Shown: piece after piece, positions 1 through 10,410 of the stretch
Layout: each line of letters begins with the position of its first letter
How positions within the stretch are numbered: the stretch's first letter is position 1
Notes under the pieces: generated by a model
Databases searched by the model: none
What the model was told of the DNA's origin: nothing
What the model saw: only the letters and a program-made list of their open reading frames with translations
From: Saccoglossus kowalevskii
Taxonomy: Eukaryota; Hemichordata; Enteropneusta; Harrimaniidae
Direction: 5' to 3'
NCBI RefSeq assembly: GCF_000003605.2
Contig: NW_003109937.1
Coordinates: 1-26,891 of the forward strand
Length of the DNA stretch: 26,891 nucleotides
Program-made: the position numbers and the translations under genes

Positions 1-60
1 TCATCACTCTATACTTTCACTAACATTAGAGTGGCATCTTTGTCCCCAAGTGAGACCATC

Positions 61-115
61 ACCCTATACTTTCACTAACATTAGAGTGGCATCTTTGTCC
101 CCAAGTGAGACCATC
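61..115 (+). repeat. Reference monomer of the satellite
   Basis: A typical unit, chosen to start at ACCCTATAC. In order it holds TATACTTTC (65-73), the dyad-like CACTAACATTAGAGTG (73-88), GGCATCTTTGTC (88-99), a C-run ending in AAGTGAG, then GACCATC. The first half is nearly constant across the array. Variation is concentrated in GGCACC, GGCATC, GGCACA or GGTACC, in the C-run and following AAG, CAG or TAAG, and in the last bases before the next TATAC. These sites define the subtypes used to trace higher-order structure. The choice of start point is arbitrary. Confidence 0.95.
73..88. other. Imperfect dyad in each monomer (representative copy)
   Basis: CTAA-CA-TTAG is a perfect 4 bp inverted repeat with a two-base centre. 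It extends to CACTAA against TTAGAGTG with a two-base AG interruption. The element is the best conserved part of the monomer and recurs in nearly all of the roughly 488 units. Some subtypes alter it, for example to CACTTACATT (about 2832), CACTAATATT (about 3224), CACTGACATT (about 2063) or CATTGCAGTGG (about 3170). It could be a protein-binding site that keeps it constant, or simply the ancestral core. No binding factor can be named. Confidence 0.45.
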
Positions 116-339
116 ACCATATACTTTCACTAACATTAGAGTGGCACCTTTGTCATCCAGTAAGACCATTAGACTATACTTTCACTAACATTAGAGTGGC
201 ACCTTTGTCCCTCAGTGAGACCATCACCCTATACTTTCACTAACATTAGAGTGGCATCTTTGTCCCCAAGTGAGACCATCACCCTATACTTTCACTAACA
301 TTAGAGTGGCATCTTTGTCCCCAAGTGAGACCATCACCC

Positions 340-814
340 TATACTTTCACTAACATTAGAGTGGCACATTTGTCCCTCAGCGAGACCATCACCCTATACT
401 TTCACTAACATTAGAGTGGCACCTTTGTCCCCCAGTGAGACCATCACCCTATACTTCCACTAACATTAGAATGGCACATTTGTCCCTCAGTGAGACCATC
501 ACCCTATACTTTCACTAACATTAGAGTGGCACATTTGTCCCTCAGTGAGACCATCACCCTATACTTTCACTAACATTAGAGTGGCACCTTTGTCATCCAG
601 TAAGACCATTACACTATACTTTCACTAACATTAGAGTGGCACCTTTGTCCCTCAGTGAGACCATCACACTATACTTTCACTAACATTAGAGTGGCACCTT
701 TGTCCCTCAGTGAGACCATCACCCTATACTTTCACTAACATTAGAGTGGCACATTTGTCCCTCAGTGAGACCATCACCCTATACTTTCACTAACATTAGA
801 GTGGCACATTTGTC
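340..814. repeat. AGAAAGG-type block, copy 1 (475 bp identical to 3652-4126)
   Basis: By eye this tract matches 3652-4126 base for base at an offset of 3312. It includes the diagnostic CAGCGAGACC (near 378), CTTCCAC followed by AGAATGG, and a GTCATCCAGTAAG monomer. It differs just outside: CCCT against CCAT on the left, and a TCTCTCAG change on the right. The wider block continues, less perfectly, to a GAGACATC monomer at 932 and AGAAAGG near 964. In this copy that stretch also has an extra T in CTTTTCAC. Confidence 0.88.
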
Positions 815-983
815 TCTCAGTGAGACCATCACACTATACTTTCACTAACATTAGAGTGGCACCTTTGTCGTCCAGTAAGACCATTACACTATACTTTCAC
901 TAACATTAGAGTGGCACCTTTGTCTCTCAGTGAGACATCACACTATACTTTTCACTAACATTAGAAAGGCACCTTTGTCCTCC

Positions 984-1693
984 CAGTGAGACCATCACCC
1001 TATACTTTCACTAACATTAGAGTGGCATCTTTGTCCCCAAGTGAGACCAACACCCTATACTTTCACTAACATTAGAGTGGCACCTTTGTCCCTCAGTGAG
1101 ACCATCACCCTATACTTTCACTAACATTAGAGTGGCACCTTTGTCCCCCAAGTGAGATTATCACCCTATACTTTCACTAACATTAGAGTGGCACATTTGT
1201 CCCTCAGTGAGACCATCACCATATACTTTCACTAACATTAGAGTGGCACATTTGTCCCCAAGTGAGACCATCACACTATACTTTCACTAACATTAGAGTG
1301 GCATCTTTGTCCCCAAGTGAGACCATCACCCTATACTTTCACTAATATTAGAGTGGCACCTTTGTCCCAAAGTGAGACCAATACACTATACTTTCACTAA
1401 CATTAGAGAGGCACCTTTGTCCCCCCAGTGAGACCATCACCCTATACTTTCACTAACATTAGAGTGGCATCTTTGTCGTCCAGTAAGACCATCACCCTAT
1501 GCTTTCACTAACATTAGAGTGGCAGCACCTTTGTCCCCCAGTGAGACCATCACCCTATACTTTCACTAACATTAGAGTGGCACCTTTGTCCCTCAGTGAG
1601 ACCATCACACTATACTTTCACTAACATTAGAGTGGCACCTTTGTCCCTCAGTGAGACCATCACCCTATACTTTCACTAACATTAGAGTGGCAC
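984..1693. repeat. Long-range duplicate, left copy (710 bp)
   Basis: Identical by eye to 25089-25798 at an offset of 24105 bp, about 13 monomers. Rare shared markers make chance resemblance impossible: GACCAACACC (near 1047), GAGATTATC (near 1157), CTATGCTTTC at 1497 and a 3 bp duplication giving GGCAGCACC at 1521. The match breaks at 983 (C against T) and 1694 (C against A). Lying this far from its twin within one array, it indicates exchange or transfer across most of the window. Confidence 0.9.
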
Positions 1694-1784
1694 CTTTGTC
1701 CCTCAGTGAGACCATCACCCTATACTTTCACTAACATTAGAGTGGCACCTTTGTCATCCAGTAAGACCATTACACTATACTTTC

Positions 1785-1920
1785 ACTAACATTGCAGTGG
1801 TACCTTTGTCCCTCAGTGAGACCATCACCCTATACTTTCACTAATATTAGAGTGGCACCTTTGTCCCAAAGTGAGACCAATACACTATACTTTCACTAAC
1901 ATTAGAGAGGCACCTTTGTC
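1785..1920. repeat. GCAGTGG / AATATT / AGAGAGG monomer trio
   Basis: Three consecutive variant monomers always travel together: one with CATTGCAGTGG, one with CACTAATATTAG followed by CCCAAAGTGAGACCAATACAC, and one with AGAGAGGC. Similar trios occur near 3171, 6985, 17471 and 23195, with partial versions elsewhere. This copy and the one near 6985 alone share GCAGTGG directly followed by TACC, so those two are closest relatives. Confidence 0.8.
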
Positions 1921-2217
1921 CCCAAGTGAGACCATCACCCTATACTTTCACTAACATTAGAGTGGCACCTTTGTCCCTCAGTGAGACCATCACCCTATAC
2001 TTTCACTAACATTAGAGTGGCACCTTTGTCCCCCAAGTGAGATCATCACCCTATACTTTCACTGACATTAGAGTGGCACCTTTGTCCCCCAAGTGAGACC
2101 ATCACCCTATACTTTCACTAACATTAGAGTGGCACACTTGTCCCTCAGTGAGACCATCACCATATACTTTCACTAACATTAGAGTGGCACCTTTGTCCCC
2201 CAGTGAGACCATCACCC

Positions 2218-3230
2218 TTCACTTTCACTAACATTAGAGTGGCACCTTTGTCCCCCCAGTGAGACCATTACACTATACTTTCACTAACATTAGAGTGGCA
2301 CCTTTGTCCCTCAGTGAGACCATCACACTATACTTTCACTAACATTAGAATGGCACCTTTGTCCCCCAGTGAGACCATCACACTATACTTTCACTAACAT
2401 TAGAGTGGCACCTTTGTCGTCCAGTAAGACCATTACACTATACTTTCACTAACATTAGAGTGGCACCTTTGTCCCTCAGTGAGACATCACACTATACTTT
2501 CACTAACATTAGAGAGGCACCTTTGTCCCCCCAGTGAGACCATCACCCTATACTTTCACTAACATTAGAGTGGCACCTTTGTCCCCAAGTCAGACCATCA
2601 CACTATACTTTCACTAACATTATAGTGGCACCTTTGTCCCCCAGTGAGACCATCACCCTATACTTTCACTAACATTAGAGTGGCACCTTTGTCCCCCAGT
2701 GAGACCATCACCCTATACTTTCACTAACATTAGAGTGGCACCTTGGTGTCCAGTAAGACCCATCACCTTATACTTTCACTAACATTAGAGTGGCACGTTT
2801 GTCGTCCAGTAAAGACCATTACAATATACTTTCACTTACATTAGAGTGGCACCTTTGCCCATCAGTGAGACCATCACACTATACTTTCACTAACATTAGA
2901 GTGGCACCTTTGTCCCTCAGTGAGACCATCACCTTATACTTCCATTAACATTAGAGTGACACCTTTGTCCCCCAGTGAGACCATCACCCTATACTTCCAC
3001 TAACATTAGAGTGGCACCTTTGTCGTCCAGTAAGACCATTACAGTATACTTTCACTAACATTAGAGTGGCACCTTTGTCCCTCAGTGAGACCATCACACT
3101 ATACTTTCACTAACATTAGAGTGGCACCTTTGTCATCCAGTAAGACCATTACACTATACTTTCACTAACATTGCAGTGGCACCTTTGTCCCTCAGTGAGA
3201 CCATCACCCTATACTTTCACTAATATTAGA
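2218..3230. repeat. Higher-order block, 1-kb form, copy 1
   Basis: An ordered run of variant monomers beginning with CCCTTCACTTTC (normal CTATAC replaced by CTTCAC). It passes through GAGACATC at 2481, AAGTCAGACC at 2589, ATTATAGTGG, CCTTGG at 2741, CACTTACATT, GTGACACC, ACAGTATAC at 3041 and GCAGTGG at 3173. The same order is found at 18224-19230, about 16.0 kb away, with only a few base differences. In this copy the CCTTGG monomer has lost a T and gained a C in GACCCATC, and a nearby monomer has AAAGACC. Confidence 0.85.
2481..2748. repeat. GAGACATC-GTCAG-CCTTGG cassette, copy 1
   Basis: Three diagnostic monomer variants at fixed spacing: GAGACATC at 2481, GTCAGACC 108 bp later at 2589, and CCTTGG 152 bp after that at 2741. 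The same spacings hold in all seven full copies, so the cassette has been copied as a unit rather than re-formed. It lies inside the 1-kb block that starts at 2218. Confidence 0.85.
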
Positions 3231-3651
3231 GTGGCACCTTTGTCCCAAAGTGAGACCAATACACTATACTTTCACTAACATTAGAGAGGCACCATTGTCC
3301 CCAAGTGAGACCATCACCCTATACTTTCACTAACATTAGAGTGGCACCTTTGTCCCTCAGTGAGACCATCACCCTATACTTTCACTCACATTAGAGTGGC
3401 ACCTTTGTCCCCCAAGTGAGATCATCACCCTATACTTTCACTGACATTAGAGTGGCACCTTTGTCCCCCAAGTGAGACCATCACCCTATACTTTCACTAA
3501 CATTAGAGTGGCATCTTTGTCCCCAAGTGAGACCATCACCCTATACTTTCACTAACATTAGAGTGGCATCTTTGTCCCCAAGTGAGACCATCACCCTATA
3601 CTTTCACTAACATTAGAGTGGCATCTTTGTCCCCAAGTGAGACCATCACCA

Positions 3652-4126
3652 TATACTTTCACTAACATTAGAGTGGCACATTTGTCCCTCAGCGAGACCA
3701 TCACCCTATACTTTCACTAACATTAGAGTGGCACCTTTGTCCCCCAGTGAGACCATCACCCTATACTTCCACTAACATTAGAATGGCACATTTGTCCCTC
3801 AGTGAGACCATCACCCTATACTTTCACTAACATTAGAGTGGCACATTTGTCCCTCAGTGAGACCATCACCCTATACTTTCACTAACATTAGAGTGGCACC
3901 TTTGTCATCCAGTAAGACCATTACACTATACTTTCACTAACATTAGAGTGGCACCTTTGTCCCTCAGTGAGACCATCACACTATACTTTCACTAACATTA
4001 GAGTGGCACCTTTGTCCCTCAGTGAGACCATCACCCTATACTTTCACTAACATTAGAGTGGCACATTTGTCCCTCAGTGAGACCATCACCCTATACTTTC
4101 ACTAACATTAGAGTGGCACATTTGTC
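3652..4126. repeat. AGAAAGG-type block, copy 2 (identical to 340-814)
   Basis: This is the right-hand partner of 340-814, with the same CAGCGAGACC marker (near 3690) and CTTCCAC/AGAATGG monomer. It continues to GAGACATC at 4244 and AGAAAGG near 4273. Unlike copy 1 it keeps CCCTCAG in the two monomers where copy 1 has TCTCAG. Confidence 0.88.
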
Positions 4127-4367
4127 CCTCAGTGAGACCATCACACTATACTTTCACTAACATTAGAGTGGCACCTTTGTCGTCCAGTAAGACCATTACA
4201 CTATACTTTCACTAACATTAGAGTGGCACCTTTGTCCCTCAGTGAGACATCACACTATACTTTCACTAACATTAGAAAGGCACCTTTGTCCCCCCAGTGA
4301 GACCATCACCCTATACTTTCACTAACATTAGAGTGGCACCTTTGTCCCCCCAGTGAGACCATCACCC

Positions 4368-5075
4368 TATACTTTCACTAACATTAGAGTGGCACCTTTG
4401 TCCCCCCAAGTGAGATCATCACCCTATACTTTCACTAACATTAGAGTGGCACCTTTGTCCCCCAAGTGAGATCATCACACTATACTTTCACTAACATTAG
4501 AGTGGCACCTTTGTCCCCCAAGTGAGACCATCACCCTATACTTTCACTAACATTAGAGTGGCACCTTTGTCCCTCAGTGAGACCATCACCCTATACTTTC
4601 ACTAACATTAGAGTGGCACCTTTGTCCCCCAAGTGAGATCATCACCCTATACTTTCACTGACATTAGAGTGGCACCTTTGTCCCCCAAGTGAGACCATCA
4701 CCCTATACTTTCACTAACATTAGAGTGGCACACTTGTCCCTCAGTGAGACCATCACCATATACTTTCACTAACATTAGAGTGGCATCTTTGTCCCCAAGT
4801 GAGACCATCACCCTATACTTTCACTAACATTAGAGTGGCATCTTTGTCCCCAAGTGAGACCATCACCCTATACTTTCACTAACATTAGAGTGGCATCTTT
4901 GTCCCCAAGTGAGACCATCACCATATACTTTCACTAACATTAGAGTGGCACCTTTGTCATCCAGTAAGACCATTAGACTATACTTTCACTAACATTAGAG
5001 TGGCACCTTTGTCCCTCAGTGAGACCATCACCCTATACTTTCACTAACATTAGAGTGGCATCTTTGTCCCCAAGT
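4368..5075. repeat. 29-monomer-offset duplicate, left copy (708 bp)
   Basis: Identical by eye to 5971-6678 at an offset of 1603 bp. Shared markers include a six-C run before AAGTGAGATC (4402), CACTGACATT, CACACTTG at 4729 and GTCATCCAGTAAGACCATTAGAC (the C of CATCC is at 4958). The match ends where the right copy changes AAGTGAG to AAGTAAG at 6679. Its last 98 bases also belong to a second duplication (4978-5678). Confidence 0.9.
4729..4978. repeat. CACACTTG-to-ATTAGAC cassette, copy 1
   Basis: A five-monomer cassette. CACACTTG at 4729 is followed by CCATATAC, then three GGCATC monomers, then CCATATAC again, and ends in GTCATCC (C at 4958) with ATTAGAC. Anchor to anchor is 229 bp. The same distance is found in five other copies (6332, 7324, 12894, 19571 and 24306). 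Confidence 0.85.
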
Positions 5076-5678
5076 GAGACCATCACCCTATACTTTCACT
5101 AACATTAGAGTGGCATCTTTGTCCCCAAGTGAGACCATCACCCTATACTTTCACTAACATTAGAGTGGCACATTTGTCCCTCAGTGAGACCATCACCATA
5201 TACTTTCACTAACATTAGAGTGGCATCTTTGTCCCCAAGTGAGACCATCACCCTATACTTTCACTAACATTAGAGTGGCATCTTTGTCCCCAAGTGAGAC
5301 CATCACCATATACTTTCACTAACATTAGAGTGGCACCTTTGTCGTCCAGTAAGACCATTAGACTATACTTTCACTAACATTAGAGTGGTACCTTTGTCCC
5401 TCAGTGAGACCATCACCCTATACTTTCACTAACATTAGAGTGGCACCTTTGTCCCTCAGTGAGACCATCATCCTATACTTTCACTAACATTAGAATGGCA
5501 CCTTTGTCCCCAAGTGAGACCATCACCCTATACTTTCACTAACATTAGAGTGGCACATTTGTTCCCAAGAGAGACCATCACCCTATACTTTCACTAACAT
5601 TAGAGTGGCACCTTTGTCCCCAAGCGAGACCATCACCCTATACTTTCACTAACATTAGAGTGGCACCTTTGTCCCCCC
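4978..5678. repeat. 49-monomer-offset duplicate, left copy (701 bp)
   Basis: Identical by eye to 7683-8383 at an offset of 2705 bp. It carries GTCGTCC at 5343 with ATTAGAC, GGTACC, CATCATCC, AGAATGG, GTTCCCAAGAGAG at 5561 and AAGCGAGACC. The pair separates at a C-run (six C here, seven in the other copy) and continues to match beyond that one-base shift. Confidence 0.9.
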
Positions 5679-5970
5679 AGTGAGACCATCACCCTATACT
5701 TTCACTAACATTAGAGTGGCATCTTTGTCCCTCAGTGAGACCATCACCCTATACTTTCACTAACATTTAGAGTGGCATCTTTGTCCCCAAGTGAGACCAT
5801 CACCTTATACTTTCACTAACATTAGAGTGGCACATTTGTCCCTCAGTGAGACCATCACCATATACTTTCACTAACATTAGAGTGGCATCTTTGTCCCCAA
5901 GTGAGACCATCACCCTATACTTTCACTAACATTAGAGTGGCATCTTTGTCCCCAAGTGAGACCATCACCA

Positions 5971-6678
5971 TATACTTTCACTAACATTAGAGTGGCACCT
6001 TTGTCCCCCCAAGTGAGATCATCACCCTATACTTTCACTAACATTAGAGTGGCACCTTTGTCCCCCAAGTGAGATCATCACACTATACTTTCACTAACAT
6101 TAGAGTGGCACCTTTGTCCCCCAAGTGAGACCATCACCCTATACTTTCACTAACATTAGAGTGGCACCTTTGTCCCTCAGTGAGACCATCACCCTATACT
6201 TTCACTAACATTAGAGTGGCACCTTTGTCCCCCAAGTGAGATCATCACCCTATACTTTCACTGACATTAGAGTGGCACCTTTGTCCCCCAAGTGAGACCA
6301 TCACCCTATACTTTCACTAACATTAGAGTGGCACACTTGTCCCTCAGTGAGACCATCACCATATACTTTCACTAACATTAGAGTGGCATCTTTGTCCCCA
6401 AGTGAGACCATCACCCTATACTTTCACTAACATTAGAGTGGCATCTTTGTCCCCAAGTGAGACCATCACCCTATACTTTCACTAACATTAGAGTGGCATC
6501 TTTGTCCCCAAGTGAGACCATCACCATATACTTTCACTAACATTAGAGTGGCACCTTTGTCATCCAGTAAGACCATTAGACTATACTTTCACTAACATTA
6601 GAGTGGCACCTTTGTCCCTCAGTGAGACCATCACCCTATACTTTCACTAACATTAGAGTGGCATCTTTGTCCCCAAGT
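5971..6678. repeat. 29-monomer-offset duplicate, right copy
   Basis: Partner of 4368-5075. It contains a CACACTTG cassette (6332 to 6561). Part of it (6119-6670) was copied again as 7111-7662, so this stretch took part in at least two duplications. Confidence 0.9.
6332..6581. repeat. CACACTTG-to-ATTAGAC cassette, copy 2
   Basis: CACACTTG at 6332 and GTCATCC with its C at 6561, spacing 229 bp, same subtype order as the 4729 copy. After it, one monomer reads AAGTAAGATC, a combination not seen in the sister copies. Confidence 0.85.
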
Positions 6679-7110
6679 AAGATCATCACCCTATACTTTC
6701 ACTAACATTAGAGTGGCACCTTTGTCCCTCAGTAAGACCATTACACTATACTTTCACTTACATTAGAGTGGCACCTTTGCCCCCCAGTGAGACCATCACA
6801 CTATACTTTCACTAACATTAGAGTGGCACCTTTGTCCCTCAGTGAGACCATCACCCTATACTTCCACTAACATTAGAGTGGCACCTTTGTCCCTCAGTGA
6901 GACCATCACCCTATACTTTCACTAACATTAGAGTGGCACCTTTGTCATCCAGTAAGACCATTACACTATACTTTCACTAACATTGCAGTGGTACCTTTGT
7001 CCCTCAGTGAGACCATCACCCTATACTTTCACTAATATTAGAGTGGCACCTTTGTCCCAAAGTGAGACCAATACACTATACTTTCACTAACATTAGAGAG
7101 GCACCTTTGT

Positions 7111-7662
7111 CCCCAAGTGAGACCATCACCCTATACTTTCACTAACATTAGAGTGGCACCTTTGTCCCTCAGTGAGACCATCACCCTATACTTTCACTAA
7201 CATTAGAGTGGCACCTTTGTCCCCCAAGTGAGATCATCACCCTATACTTTCACTGACATTAGAGTGGCACCTTTGTCCCCCAAGTGAGACCATCACCCTA
7301 TACTTTCACTAACATTAGAGTGGCACACTTGTCCCTCAGTGAGACCATCACCATATACTTTCACTAACATTAGAGTGGCATCTTTGTCCCCAAGTGAGAC
7401 CATCACCCTATACTTTCACTAACATTAGAGTGGCATCTTTGTCCCCAAGTGAGACCATCACCCTATACTTTCACTAACATTAGAGTGGCATCTTTGTCCC
7501 CAAGTGAGACCATCACCATATACTTTCACTAACATTAGAGTGGCACCTTTGTCATCCAGTAAGACCATTAGACTATACTTTCACTAACATTAGAGTGGCA
7601 CCTTTGTCCCTCAGTGAGACCATCACCCTATACTTTCACTAACATTAGAGTGGCATCTTTGT
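7111..7662. repeat. 18-monomer-offset duplicate (552 bp, partner 6119-6670)
   Basis: Matches 6119-6670 by eye at an offset of 992 bp. It starts at a C-run (four C here, five in the partner) and ends where this copy has GTTCCCAAG instead of GTCCCCAAG at 7663. It contains the CACACTTG cassette at 7324-7573. Only about 20 bp after it ends, the 701 bp duplicate of 4978-5678 begins, so the two meet here as a mosaic. Confidence 0.88.
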
Positions 7663-7682
7663 TCCCAAGTGAGACCATCACC

Positions 7683-8383
7683 CTATACTTTCACTAACAT
7701 TAGAGTGGCACCTTTGTCCCTCAGTGAGACCATCACCCTATACTTTCACTAACATTAGAGTGGCATCTTTGTCCCCAAGTGAGACCATCACCCTATACTT
7801 TCACTAACATTAGAGTGGCATCTTTGTCCCCAAGTGAGACCATCACCCTATACTTTCACTAACATTAGAGTGGCACATTTGTCCCTCAGTGAGACCATCA
7901 CCATATACTTTCACTAACATTAGAGTGGCATCTTTGTCCCCAAGTGAGACCATCACCCTATACTTTCACTAACATTAGAGTGGCATCTTTGTCCCCAAGT
8001 GAGACCATCACCATATACTTTCACTAACATTAGAGTGGCACCTTTGTCGTCCAGTAAGACCATTAGACTATACTTTCACTAACATTAGAGTGGTACCTTT
8101 GTCCCTCAGTGAGACCATCACCCTATACTTTCACTAACATTAGAGTGGCACCTTTGTCCCTCAGTGAGACCATCATCCTATACTTTCACTAACATTAGAA
8201 TGGCACCTTTGTCCCCAAGTGAGACCATCACCCTATACTTTCACTAACATTAGAGTGGCACATTTGTTCCCAAGAGAGACCATCACCCTATACTTTCACT
8301 AACATTAGAGTGGCACCTTTGTCCCCAAGCGAGACCATCACCCTATACTTTCACTAACATTAGAGTGGCACCTTTGTCCCCCC
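7683..8383. repeat. 49-monomer-offset duplicate, right copy (701 bp)
   Basis: Partner of 4978-5678, with the same GTCGTCC (8048), GGTACC, CATCATCC and GTTCCCAAGAGAG (8266) markers in the same positions. It ends in a seven-C run, the longest C-run seen in this region. Confidence 0.9.
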
Positions 8384-8510
8384 CAGTGAGACCATCACCC
8401 TATACTTTCACTAACATTAGAGTGGCATCTTTGTCCCTCAGTGAGACCATCACCCTATACTTTCACTAACATTAGAGTGGCACCTTTGTCCCCCAGTGAG
8501 ACCATCACCC

Positions 8511-9234
8511 TTCACTTTCACTAACATTAGAGTGGCACCCTTGTCCCCCCAGTGAGACCATTACACTATACTTTCACTAACATTAGAGTGGCACCTTTGT
8601 CCCTCAGTGAGACCATCACACTATACTTTCACTAACATTAGAATGGCACCTTTGTCCCCCAGTGAGACCATCACACTATACTTTCACTAACATTAGAGTG
8701 GCACCTTTGTCGTCCAGTAAGACCATTACACTATACTTTCACTAACATTAGAGTGGCACCTTTGTCCCTCAGTGAGACATCACACTATACTTTCACTAAC
8801 ATTAGAGAGGCACCTTTGTCCCCCCAGTGAGACCATCACCCTATACTTTCACTAACATTAGAGTGGCACCTTTGTCCCCAAGTCAGACCATCACACTATA
8901 CTTTCACTAACATTATAGTGGCACCTTTGTCCCCCAGTGAGACCATCACCCTATACTTTCACTAACATTAGAGTGGCACCTTTGTCCCCCAGTGAGACCA
9001 TCACCCTATACTTTCACTAACATTAGAGTGGCACCTTGGTTGTCCAGTAAGACCATCACCCTATACTTTCACTAACATTATAGTGGCACCTTTGTCGTCC
9101 AGTAAGACCATTACACTATACTTTCACTTACATTAGAGTGGCACCTTTGCCCCTCAGTGAGACCATCACACTATACTTTCACTAACATTAGAGTGGCACC
9201 TTTGTCCCTCAGTGAGACCATCACCCTATACTTC
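8511..9234. repeat. Higher-order block, truncated form
   Basis: Begins with CCCTTCACTTTC and follows the 2218 block at an offset of 6293: GAGACATC at 8774, GTCAGACC at 8882, CCTTGG at 9034, CACTTACATT near 9128 and CTTCCAC at 9231. After that the order leaves the block (no GTGACACC or ACAGTATAC) and enters GGCATC monomers. The spacings 108 and 152 are intact. One monomer after CCTTGG has ATTATAGTGG where relatives have ATTAGAGTGG. Confidence 0.83.
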
Positions 9235-9715
9235 CACTAACATTAGAGTGGCACCTTTGTCCCTCAGTGAGACCATCACCCTATACTTTCACTAACATTA
9301 GAGTGGCATCTTTGTCCCCAAGTGAGACCATCACCCTATACTTTCACTAACATTAGAGTGGCATCTTTGTCCCCAAGTGAGACCATCACCCTATACTTTC
9401 ACTAACATTAGAGTGGCACATTTGTCCCTCAGTGAGACCATCACCATATACTTTCACTAACATTAGAGTGGCATCTTTGTCCCCATGTGAGACCATCACC
9501 CTATACTTTCACTAACATTAGAGTGGCATCTTTGTCCCCAAGTGAGACCATCACCATATACTTTCACTAACATTAGAGTGGCACCTTTGTCGTCCAGTAA
9601 GACCATTAGACTATACTTTCACTAACATTAGAGTGGTACCTTTGTCCCTCAGTGAGACCATCACCCTATACTTTCACTAACATTAGAGTGGCATCTTTGT
9701 CCCCAAGTGAGACCA
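9235..9715. repeat. Long-range duplicate (481 bp, partner 24674-25154)
   Basis: Identical by eye to 24674-25154 at an offset of 15439 bp. The two share the otherwise absent CCCCATGTGAG (A at 9485) and a GTCGTCC/ATTAGAC/GGTACC run (GTCGTCC at 9591). Past 9715 the pair stays close to about 9935, with differences such as CCATCACC against CCAACACC and a private CTATAATTTC here near 9721. Confidence 0.87.
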
Positions 9716-10410
9716 TCACCCTATAATTTCACTAACATTAGAGTGGCACCTTTGTCCCTCAGTGAGACCATCACCCTATACTTTCACTAACATTAGAGTG
9801 GCACCTTTGTCCCCCAAGTGAGATTATCACCCTATACTTTCACTAACATTAGAGTGGCACATTTGTCCCTCAGTGAGACCATCACCATATACTTTCACTA
9901 ACATTAGAGTGGCACATTTGTCCCCAAGTGAGACCATCACCCTATACTTTCACTAACATTAGAGTGGCATCTTTGTTCCCAAGTGAGACCATCACCCTAT
10001 ACTTTCACTAACATTAGAGTGGCACCTTTGTCCCTCAGTGAGACCATCACCCTATACTTTCACTAACATTAGAGTGGCACCTTTGTCCCCCCAGTGAGAC
10101 CATCACCCTATACTTTCACTAACATTAGAGTGGCATCTTTGTCCCCAAGTGAGACCATCACCCTATACTTTCACTAACATTAGAGTGGCATCTTTGTCCC
10201 CAAGTGAGACCATCACCCTATACTTTCACTAACATTAGAGTGGCACATTTGTCCCTCAGTGAGACCATCCCCATATACTTTCACTAACATTAGAGTGGCA
10301 TCTTTGTCCCCAAGTGAGACCATCACCCTATACTTTCACTAACATTAGAGTGGCATCTTTGTCCCCAAGTGAGACCATCACCATATACTTTCACTAACAT
10401 TAGAGTGGCA

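Noticed and set aside
61..115. A promoter based on TATAC in each monomer
   Set aside because: TATAC is only weakly TATA-like, and nothing nearby marks a transcription start or a gene to be driven. It is a constant part of the satellite unit.
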